In this document: one piece after another, positions 1 through 5,500 of the stretch
How the letters are laid out: every line of letters begins with the position of its first letter
How positions within the stretch are numbered: the stretch's first letter is position 1
Assembly: GCA_037445115.1 (NCBI GenBank)
Contig: JBBILC010000203.1
Coordinates: 1 to 5,501, forward strand
Direction: 5' to 3'
Length of the DNA stretch: 5,501 bases
Source: Trichothermofontia sp037445115
Lineage (GTDB): Bacteria; Cyanobacteriota; Cyanobacteriia; B231
Notes under the pieces: model-generated
Seen by the model: only the letters and a program-made list of their open reading frames with translations
What the model was told of the DNA's origin: nothing
The model's database searches: none
Made by a program: the position numbers and the translations under genes

Positions 1-53
1 GATTAGTGTGTCTATTTTTAGAAAATAAAATCTTAAGATTCAACACTTCTGGC
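1..53. repeat. Left arm of a 53-bp perfect terminal inverted repeat
   Basis: Bases 1-53 are the exact reverse complement of 5448-5500 (base i pairs with base 5501-i); the match ends at base 54, where c here faces t on the other arm. The arm is AT-rich (15 of 53 bases are G or C) and so differs from the GC-rich genes around it. It contains a 12-bp perfect palindrome, AATCTTAAGATT at 29-40, and a small TCTA-TTTT-TAGA hairpin at 11-22. It supplies the last few codons and the stop of the truncated sensor gene. It could be the end of an insertion sequence that continues outside the window, or an assembly overlap or fold-back; I do not recognise it as the end of any IS family. The match itself is certain, its nature is not. 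Confidence 0.95.
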
Positions 54-1803
54 CCTGTTGATAGATATCAGCGCAGTATTGCCTAAAACAAGCCTCCGTC
101 AGTTCAGTGCCTAAAATTGAGGGGCATTCTGCTGTGGCGGATTCCATGATGACGGTTCCTTCCCCATTGGGACGAAAGCGAAAAATAATCGCCCGATCGC
201 TCTGGAGAAATTCCCGGACTCGATGTACCGTGCGGGATAATACCTCTTTAAGGTTGAGCGATCGTCGAATATCCTGGGCCATGTCGGCAAGGATATATTC
301 TTGTCGGATTTGTTTTTGAAGGGCGAGTTCCGCTTGTTTGCGATCGGTTATATCGTAATTAACTGTCGTCACAATCCAGCAATCTTCACAAATCTTCTGA
401 GAATTGTAAGAACTGGAAAACCATCGTATTGAACCATCTTTTCGTCGAAATCGATATTCAGCGGTGACATCCTTTTCGGCAAAAAAATCTAAGAATAAAG
501 GCATGATCACCTGTTCTCGATCTTCAGAAATAACCTGTGATAACCAAAAATTTTTATCAGTATATTCATCTAAAGTATAACCAAATAACTGTTCACAACC
601 CGCAGACCAGTATTCATATTCCCAGGTATAATCTGCATAGATGCGAAAACTTGCAATGGCAACGATCGCACTATTTAAGATTCGGTTGAGCTTATTTTCA
701 GAGGCTTCTAAGGCTAGCGCTAATTGTTGTCGTGCTCTTTCGCTACGTTTGAAGTCCGTAATATCGCGGATCAGTGCTAAATAGGTTGGCTGGCCCGACA
801 CCGGCACCTCATAGGACGTGACTTCCACATCAATGACGGTGCCATCTTTCTTGCGATGTTGCCACACCCCAAAGTGGACCTCTCCCAGTTTTATTTGCTG
901 GACCACTTGTTGCAGACTGGGTATGTCTTCCGGTGGACGAATGTCCGCGACCGTCATCTGCAAAAATTCATCGCGGCTGTAGCCATAGTGGGCGATCGCT
1001 GCCCGGTTGACCTCCAGAAAAGCCAGCGTTTGGGGGTCATAGAACCACATCGGTTTTGGATGTTTGTCAAACATGAGGCGATAGCGTTCCTCACTGGCCT
1101 GCAAAGCCATCGCCGCCTGTTTCCGTGGCCGCAGGTCATGGAAAAGCCAGTACAAGCAGAGCACGTACCCCTGGCGATCGCGCACCACCGACAACGACAT
1201 CGCTACCGGTATCGGCTCCCCTTCCCTCGGTTGAACCGCAATTTCCTGATCCTGCAAGACCGGCATCCCCTGGACAGGGAATGCATGACCCTGGGAGTCC
1301 TGGAGCGCCTTGGCAACCGAGCGCTGGCGTGAGGACTTAGCCGCCCTTGGGGCCGGTGTCCTGTCCTGGTGCGCATAGTCCTGGTGCGTATAGTCCAGTT
1401 GCGCATAAATAAGGGGATGATGCCCAGCAGCAATGAAGACGATCAGGGGTTTGTTTGCCGCATAGTCCCCCCGAATATTGAGTAAATTTTCTGCTGCGCC
1501 GTTAATTGCCCGGATCACCCCCTTCCCATCGGTCACCACATAGGCATCCGGGGCAAACTCAAACAGGTTTTGGTAATGCTGGCGTTCCGCCGCCAAAAGC
1601 TGCTGGGTCACCAGGAGTTCTTCATTTTGTTGGCGCAGTTCCTCCGTCGTCACCCCCAACTCTTCCAGGGCGATCGACAATTCCACAATCGCCGTGGCCA
1701 ACAGCGGATTCTCCTCCCCCCGCGCGATCGCCGCTTCCTGAATCTGTTGCAACCGCGCCTGCGCCGCCTGAACCTGTTGATCCAACTCTGGCGTCTTTCT
1801 CAT
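40..1803 (-). CDS. Multi-PAS sensor protein with truncated GAF domain, probably a histidine kinase fragment
   Basis: This is a cytoplasmic sensory protein of 587 residues as it stands, with no membrane segment. It has an N-terminal coiled coil (about 5-78, with TTEELRQQNEELL), PAS1 (about 78-226, starting NLFEFAPDAYVVTD), PAS2 (233-355, EERYRLMF to RDITDFKRSE), PAS3 (365-492, ending NYDITDRKQAE) and the start of a phytochrome-like GAF domain (about 502-584, with SDRAIIFRFRPNGEGTV and ACFRQYCADIYQQG). The frame then runs into the terminal inverted repeat and stops after KC. The rest of the GAF and any HisKA/HATPase core are absent, so the kinase role is inferred from family architecture. I place the start at ATG 1803, which has AGGAG 8 nt upstream; an upstream TTG at 1857 lies in repeat sequence. 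PAS1 has a long insertion containing three YxxxD pentapeptides. It is the last gene of the run, 133 bp after the CheR gene. Confidence 0.85.
   Translation of the reverse strand: MRKTPELDQQVQAAQARLQQIQEAAIARGEENPLLATAIVELSIALEELGVTTEELRQQNEELLVTQQLLAAERQHYQNLFEFAPDAYVVTDGKGVIRAINGAAENLLNIRGDYAANKPLIVFIAAGHHPLIYAQLDYTHQDYAHQDRTPAPRAAKSSRQRSVAKALQDSQGHAFPVQGMPVLQDQEIAVQPREGEPIPVAMSLSVVRDRQGYVLCLYWLFHDLRPRKQAAMALQASEERYRLMFDKHPKPMWFYDPQTLAFLEVNRAAIAHYGYSRDEFLQMTVADIRPPEDIPSLQQVVQQIKLGEVHFGVWQHRKKDGTVIDVEVTSYEVPVSGQPTYLALIRDITDFKRSERARQQLALALEASENKLNRILNSAIVAIASFRIYADYTWEYEYWSAGCEQLFGYTLDEYTDKNFWLSQVISEDREQVIMPLFLDFFAEKDVTAEYRFRRKDGSIRWFSSSYNSQKICEDCWIVTTVNYDITDRKQAELALQKQIRQEYILADMAQDIRRSLNLKEVLSRTVHRVREFLQSDRAIIFRFRPNGEGTVIMESATAECPSILGTELTEACFRQYCADIYQQGQKC
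1364..1408 (-). repeat. Three 15-bp tandem repeats inside the PAS1 coding region
   Basis: Units at 1364-1378, 1379-1393 and 1394-1408 are TCCTGGTGCGCATAG, the same with one change, and a more diverged third copy. Read on the minus strand they encode the pentapeptides YAQLD, YTHQD and YAHQD. The repeat keeps the frame and lies in a low-conservation insertion of PAS1 (about residues 128-195). Slippage or unequal recombination could therefore change its copy number without breaking the protein. Confidence 0.85.
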
Positions 1804-1811
1804 AGTACAAA

Positions 1812-1816
1812 CTCCT
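1812..1816 (-). promoter_or_regulatory. Ribosome binding site deciding the start of the sensor gene
   Basis: On the minus strand AGGAG is followed by 8 nt and then ATG at 1803. This supports the start at MRKTPELD rather than the TTG at 1857, which falls in the AAATTCA repeats and would add 18 residues unlike the family. Confidence 0.75.
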
Positions 1817-1842
1817 ACCCATGCCCCAGCAATCACAGATCG

Positions 1843-1863
1843 AAATTCAAAATTCAAAATTCA
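1843..1863. repeat. Three tandem AAATTCA heptanucleotides
   Basis: Three perfect, contiguous copies of AAATTCA lie in the gap between the CheR-PAS gene and the sensor gene. They resemble the short tandemly repeated repetitive sequences of filamentous cyanobacteria. No function can be read from them. They share the 7-bp period of the neighbouring AAATCTA array but have a different core. Confidence 0.9.
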
Positions 1864-1877
1864 GATCTTAAACTCCC

Positions 1878-1926
1878 AAATCTAAAATCTAAAATCTAAA
1901 ATCTAAAATCTAAAATCCAAAATCTA
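1878..1926. repeat. Seven tandem AAATCTA heptanucleotides (one variant)
   Basis: Seven contiguous 7-bp units fill 49 bp: five copies of AAATCTA, one AAATCCA at 1913-1919, then one more AAATCTA. The array begins 10 bp past the stop of the CheR-PAS gene in the direction of transcription and ends 74 bp before the sensor start. Such arrays are common in intergenic DNA of filamentous cyanobacteria and often vary in copy number between strains. If the operon is cotranscribed, the transcript carries a run of UAGAUUU here. Confidence 0.92.
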
Positions 1927-1936
1927 CCCCCTAAAC

Positions 1937-3799
1937 TCAAATCTCCACCTCCTCCATCAACAAAATCACCCCCTGCCGCTCCTGATCAACCCCCATCAAC
2001 GGATTACAACTAATCCGACAGTCGATCGTCCGTCCCCGGCGATTCGTCGCCCGCAACACCAACTCCGCCGGCCCCACCTGCCCACTCAAACAACGGCGAA
2101 TCGGTTCCCGCAACTGCTCCACGGGTAGCCCAATATCCAGCCCCAGCAGCGACTCGCCCCGCACTTCCCCCGCCCGCAACCCCCAGAGGTTTTCCGCCTC
2201 GTGGTTCCAACTGAGGATATTGAACTGGGGATTAACCACCACCACCCCCGCCCGCAAACTCGCCAAAATCGAGTTGAGAAAGGCATTGGCCTGGTTCAGG
2301 TCACTGGTGCGCTGGCGCAATTCTTCGTTAATCGTTTGCAATTCCTCATTCGTGGACTGCAATTCCTCGTTCATGGTCTCCAGTTCTTCGTTAGTGGATT
2401 GCAGTTCCTCGTTCGTGGTTTCTAACTCCTCATTGGTGGATTGCAGTTCCTCGTTCGTGGTTTCCAGTTCCTCATTGCTGGACTGGAGTTCCTCATTCGC
2501 CGTTTCGAGTTCCTGGTTGGCTTTCTGGAGTTCGGTTTGCAGATCGTGGTAACGGCTGACATCGACAAAGGTGATGCTGACCCCCAGGATTTCCCCGTCT
2601 AGCTCGGTGAGGGGGATAATCTGAATGTCGAAGTATTGCAGCGTCTCGTCCGGGAGGACCCGTGATACGTTGGTGACGGTCAGGGAAGAACGATCCTGGT
2701 AGACCTGCTCGATCGGCGATCGCAACTCTAGGGGCCGATAGGACACCTCTAAGTCCTGCAACAGCCGCCCCTGATCCATCAGGTCAATGCCGAAGGCCGA
2801 TCGCGCTGGGACATTGGCGAGGATCAAATGGCCCTGGTTATCGATCACAATCTGGGCATAGGGACTGGTGTCGAAGACCGCCTCCCGCAGCCGCACATAC
2901 TGGGCCACGCCATTACTGATCCCTTCCTCCGTGTTGGGGGGAAACGCCAGCAGCCGCTCCCGCCGATTCCCCTTAGGCACCCGCCGAAAAATGCGGTGTT
3001 GCAGGCTGATCGGGGTAAACAGGTTGGCATGGGTCAGCAGCATCTCCGCCTTCCCCAAAAACAACATCCCCGTATCGTTCAGGGCAAAGTGGAAGCGATC
3101 GAGGATACGGGTCTGGGTTTCGGCATTGAAATACATCAACGTATTGCGGCACACCAACAGATCCAGGCGGGAAATCGGCGCATCCTGCATGAGATCATGA
3201 CGCCCAAAAATCACCCCGCGTCGGAGATCCGGGCGAAACACCCAGTGGCCATTCACCGCTTCAAAATACTGATCCCGCCAGTCCGCTGGGACGGCATGGA
3301 TCGCTTGGGTCGTATAGATGGCATGACGCGCCTGGGTCAGGGCCTCCTCATCCACATCGGTGGCATAAATTTTCACCCGCTGACGAAACTGCTCCACCCC
3401 GATAATTTCCACCAGGGCCATTGCCAGGGTATAGGCTTCCTCCCCGGAGGCACAGCCCGCACTCCACACGCGAATGGGGGTCCGCTCAGGTTTATTGCCA
3501 ACGAGGCGGGGCAAGGCTTGGGTCCGGAGATACTTCCAGGCGGCGGTATCCCGACAGAAGGCCGTCACGTTAATCAAAATCGTGTTGAAGAGGGGTAAAA
3601 ACTCTTCTGGGTGGACTTGTAAATAATCTAAATAATCGCCAAAGGTTTCAATACTATGGACCTGCATCCGCTTCTGCATCCGGCGCATCAGGCTCGAGCG
3701 CTTGTAGCCCGTGAAGTCAAACCCCCGTGATCGTCGCAGATATTCCAGCAGTTCTTCAAACACTTGCACTTCGGCGGCGAGATTGGGGTTATCTGTCAT
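1937..3799 (-). CDS. cheR: CheR-type methyltransferase fused to PAS, coiled coil and PAS
   Basis: This cytoplasmic protein of 620 residues joins a CheR methyltransferase to sensory modules. CheR (about 12-275) shows the basic helix SSLMRRMQKRMQ (36-47), NVTAFCRD (77-84), the S-adenosylmethionine loop VWSAGCASGEEAY (111-123), the acidic ATDVD (146-150) and VCRNTLMYF (216-224). In the family it methylates glutamates of receptors; the substrate here is unknown. A PAS-like region follows (about 305-415), then a ten-heptad coiled coil (428-497) and a second PAS (about 505-616), where the protein ends without a kinase. I choose ATG 3799 (MTDNPN), with GAAGGAA upstream, over the TTG at 3817. It overlaps the CheB gene by 11 bp, suggesting coupled translation and a joint role. 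CheB and CheR domains are often fused in one protein with this same coil; here they are split. Confidence 0.92.
   Translation of the reverse strand: MTDNPNLAAEVQVFEELLEYLRRSRGFDFTGYKRSSLMRRMQKRMQVHSIETFGDYLDYLQVHPEEFLPLFNTILINVTAFCRDTAAWKYLRTQALPRLVGNKPERTPIRVWSAGCASGEEAYTLAMALVEIIGVEQFRQRVKIYATDVDEEALTQARHAIYTTQAIHAVPADWRDQYFEAVNGHWVFRPDLRRGVIFGRHDLMQDAPISRLDLLVCRNTLMYFNAETQTRILDRFHFALNDTGMLFLGKAEMLLTHANLFTPISLQHRIFRRVPKGNRRERLLAFPPNTEEGISNGVAQYVRLREAVFDTSPYAQIVIDNQGHLILANVPARSAFGIDLMDQGRLLQDLEVSYRPLELRSPIEQVYQDRSSLTVTNVSRVLPDETLQYFDIQIIPLTELDGEILGVSITFVDVSRYHDLQTELQKANQELETANEELQSSNEELETTNEELQSTNEELETTNEELQSTNEELETMNEELQSTNEELQTINEELRQRTSDLNQANAFLNSILASLRAGVVVVNPQFNILSWNHEAENLWGLRAGEVRGESLLGLDIGLPVEQLREPIRRCLSGQVGPAELVLRATNRRGRTIDCRISCNPLMGVDQERQGVILLMEEVEI
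2309..2518 (-). repeat. Ten-heptad NEELxxx coding repeat (signalling coiled coil)
   Basis: This stretch encodes ten consecutive 7-residue units at residues 428-497 of the CheR-PAS protein. They run NQELETA, NEELQSS, then alternating NEELETT and NEELQST types, then NEELETM, NEELQST, NEELQTI and NEELRQR. At DNA level it is an imperfect 21-bp and 42-bp tandem repeat. The alternation is a recognised hallmark of CheB-CheR-PAS fusions, where a coiled-coil helix links the methyltransferase and PAS parts. The near-identical DNA copies make it a possible site for in-frame copy number change. Confidence 0.92.
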
Positions 3800-4502
3800 A
3801 TCCAGTTCCTTCGGCAATTAGGGTCATCAGCGCCGGGGCAATTTCCGCCAGCGGCAGGATAAAATCGACCGCCCCGGTTTTAATAGCCGTTTGCGGCATT
3901 CCAAAAAAATCGGCAGTGGCCTGGTTTTGGGCAATCACCGTTCCCCCCATTTTTTTGATCGCCTCGACCCCCATGCCGCCATCACTGCCCGTACCCGATA
4001 ACACCACGGCGATCGCCGCCGCCCGGTAACTGGCTGCAACTGACTCAAATAATAAATCCGCTGAGGGCCGCACAAAATGTACCAACTCCGATTGGGTAAG
4101 GGACAGGCTCCCATCCGGGTTGACCAACAGGTGGCGATCGGGTGGGGCAATATAAACTGTGCCGACCTGTAGCGTATCCCCCTCTTCCGCTTGTTTCACC
4201 GTCAGGGGCGTGCGCCGACTGAGGATATCCGCCATCAGGGAACGGTGGCGTGGATCAAGATGCTGCACAATCACGATCGCCACGGGCAAGGCCGCTGGTA
4301 GGCCCGATAACACCTCCGAAATCGCATTCAGCCCCCCCGCCGAGGCCGCGATCGCCACGATCGCAAAAGCGACCCTGCCCCCCTGATTCCGTGGGTCTAG
4401 TTGGGGTTCGATCGGGGGTAACTGCGTGAGGTTTGGCTCCGGCGGCCTGCGCCTCACCGAGTTTTCTGGGCTAGAGGTGGGTTCACTGGATAGCTTAGGC
4501 AT
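3789..4502 (-). CDS. cheB: Stand-alone CheB-type protein-glutamate methylesterase domain
   Basis: This protein of 237 residues is a CheB catalytic domain, which in the family removes methyl groups from (or deamidates) receptor glutamates. The catalytic triad can be read: Ser54 in AIAASAGG, His81 in VIVQHLDP and Asp174 in LSGTGSDGGMG. Other family marks are VYIAPPDRHLLV (116-127) and MPQTAIKTGAVDFILPL (202-218). There is no receiver domain; a Pro-rich tail of about 43 residues precedes the catalytic part, so it is not switched by its own phosphorylation as enterobacterial CheB is. The start is ATG 4502; no good ribosome binding site precedes it, but an in-frame TAG lies 24 nt upstream and no better start is seen. 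It begins 44 bp after the response regulator and overlaps the CheR gene by 11 bp. Confidence 0.92.
   Translation of the reverse strand: MPKLSSEPTSSPENSVRRRPPEPNLTQLPPIEPQLDPRNQGGRVAFAIVAIAASAGGLNAISEVLSGLPAALPVAIVIVQHLDPRHRSLMADILSRRTPLTVKQAEEGDTLQVGTVYIAPPDRHLLVNPDGSLSLTQSELVHFVRPSADLLFESVAASYRAAAIAVVLSGTGSDGGMGVEAIKKMGGTVIAQNQATADFFGMPQTAIKTGAVDFILPLAEIAPALMTLIAEGTGYDR
3806..3812 (-). promoter_or_regulatory. Ribosome binding site of the CheR-PAS gene, inside the end of the CheB gene
   Basis: On the minus strand GAAGGAA lies 6 nt before ATG 3799 and within the last codons of the CheB gene (stop 3789-3791). It settles the CheR start at MTDNPN and means that ribosomes finishing CheB pass directly over the CheR initiation site. 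Confidence 0.72.
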
Positions 4503-4546
4503 GACCGGGGGGAAGATCGGTTCCTAAAACAATAGCTGCATGTAAG
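4503..4546. other. Short gap between regulator and CheB gene, no terminator
   Basis: These 44 bp hold no GC-rich stem with a T-run and no obvious promoter, which supports cotranscription of the regulator and CheB genes. The DNA just before the CheB ATG is C-rich on the coding strand and lacks a purine-rich binding site. Confidence 0.5.
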
Positions 4547-5464
4547 TCAATCCGGGTGGTCGCGTCCCCTCATGGCTAACCGGGGAGATACTAACTGCTG
4601 TTCTAATTGACGGCAGGTGGCTTGCAGTTTTTGGTATTTTTGCTCCAGGGTTGTGTAGGCAGATTTTAGCTTTTGATGCTTTTGCTGGAGGTGGGCGTAT
4701 TGCCCGCGCAGATCCCCCAACATTCGCTTTAACTCTTCGTGCATACCCTGGAGTTCCGCTACCTGGGATCGCTCTTCCGAGGTCACTATCGGGGGCGACG
4801 ACGCATCTGCATAGAGCGAATTTAAGTGATAGCCCTCCCGGTGCTTGGTTTTAATGAAGTCCTTGGGCGCACCGGCTGCGATCAATTTCGATCGTAATGT
4901 CTTGATATGTACCCGCACGGATTCGTCTCCTGGAAACTCAGAGGCAGTCCAGGCATGATCTACAATCGCCCTGGCACTCAATATCCGCTGGGGATTGCGC
5001 AAAAATAGCTCCAAAATAGCGTATTCCTTGGGGGTTAGGGTAAGGGCCTGACTGCCATAGGTGACGCTGCGATGACTGGGATCAAGCGCGAGTTGTCCCC
5101 AGGTTAGGATCGGTTGAGTCGTGGGTCCCCCCCGCCGCAATAAAGCTTGCACCCGTGCGATCAACTCTTCGGCATCAAAGGGTTTGACAACATAATCATC
5201 GGCCCCCGCATTCAGCGCGATCGCCTTTTGTTGGCTATCCCCTTGTCCGGTCAATAATAAAATTGGTGTCTGACAGCCCTTGCTCCGTAGCTGCTTACAC
5301 AAGTTAACACCATCGAGTTTCGGTAAAACGATATCTAACAAAATCAAGTCATAGGCATAGTTATCGGCCATTTGCCAACCCATATTTCCATCGCCCGCGA
5401 TATCGATCGAATAACGATAGTTAGACAATAAAATTTGTAAGGTTTGAGCCAGAAGTGTTGAATC
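4547..5464 (-). CDS. OmpR/PhoB-type response regulator with C-terminal coiled coil, N-terminus missing
   Basis: This DNA-binding response regulator has an incomplete start. Counting from the TTG at 5428, the receiver shows the phosphoacceptor Asp32 (LILLDIVLP), Thr60 (ILLLTGQGD) and Lys82 (DDYVVKPFDAEEL). A winged-helix DNA-binding domain follows (about 107-205, with LTLTPKEYAILELF, SVRVHIKTLRSKL and REGYHLNS), then an unusual extension of about 85 residues, largely heptad coiled coil (217-280). The open frame runs 12 codons past that TTG to 5464 (DSTLLAQTLQIL), which fits receiver helix 1, then meets an in-frame TAA inside the terminal inverted repeat. About eight residues holding beta strand 1 and part of the acidic pocket (usually like MxILLVED) are gone, so no native start exists in the window. 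As written it would not make a normal receiver. It is first in the operon and likely the partner of the downstream sensor. Confidence 0.88.
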   Translation of the reverse strand, partial: DSTLLAQTLQILLSNYRYSIDIAGDGNMGWQMADNYAYDLILLDIVLPKLDGVNLCKQLRSKGCQTPILLLTGQGDSQQKAIALNAGADDYVVKPFDAEELIARVQALLRRGGPTTQPILTWGQLALDPSHRSVTYGSQALTLTPKEYAILELFLRNPQRILSARAIVDHAWTASEFPGDESVRVHIKTLRSKLIAAGAPKDFIKTKHREGYHLNSLYADASSPPIVTSEERSQVAELQGMHEELKRMLGDLRGQYAHLQQKHQKLKSAYTTLEQKYQKLQATCRQLEQQLVSPRLAMRGRDHPD

Positions 5465-5500
5465 TTAAGATTTTATTTTCTAAAAATAGACACACTAATC
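5448..5500. repeat. Right arm of the 53-bp perfect terminal inverted repeat
   Basis: This is the exact inverted partner of bases 1-53, with the 12-bp palindrome mirrored at 5461-5472. It covers the point where the response regulator reading frame is closed by an in-frame TAA (minus strand, 5465-5467), immediately before the remaining receiver-domain codons. One extra base (c, 5501) follows it. The frame inside the arm reads DSTLLA just before QTLQILLSNYRY. That fits receiver helix 1, so some of this arm may be native regulator sequence, which would favour a fold-back over an IS end. Confidence 0.95.

Larger units (their letters stand above)
992..5224. repeat. Seven dispersed HIP1 octamers (GCGATCGC)
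   Basis: Exact GCGATCGC copies lie at 992-999, 1174-1181, 1724-1731, 2716-2723, 4009-4016, 4348-4355 and 5217-5224, all within genes, with many near-matches containing the core CGATCG. About one per 790 bp is far above chance and is the known HIP1 signature of many cyanobacterial genomes. The range given only spans the first to last copy. Confidence 0.95.

Noticed and set aside
29..40. Transcription terminator at the 12-bp palindrome
   Set aside because: The stem is AT-rich with no loop and no following T-run in a fitting position.
856..1332. Plus-strand open frame of 158 codons opposite the sensor gene
   Set aside because: It is antisense to conserved PAS coding sequence, with Arg/His/Pro-rich composition typical of a shadow frame.
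1804..1857. Sensor start at TTG 1857 adding 18 residues
   Set aside because: It begins within the AAATTCA repeats; ATG 1803 has a clear AGGAG site at proper spacing.
1843..1926. CRISPR array
   Set aside because: The units are contiguous 7-mers without spacers, so this is a simple tandem repeat.
2828..3598. Long plus-strand open frame of 256 codons opposite the CheR region
   Set aside because: It is the antisense of a clearly conserved CheR domain, and its peptide has no recognisable family features.
3800..3817. CheR start at TTG 3817
   Set aside because: The ATG at 3799 has GAAGGAA directly upstream; the TTG would place that site inside the gene.
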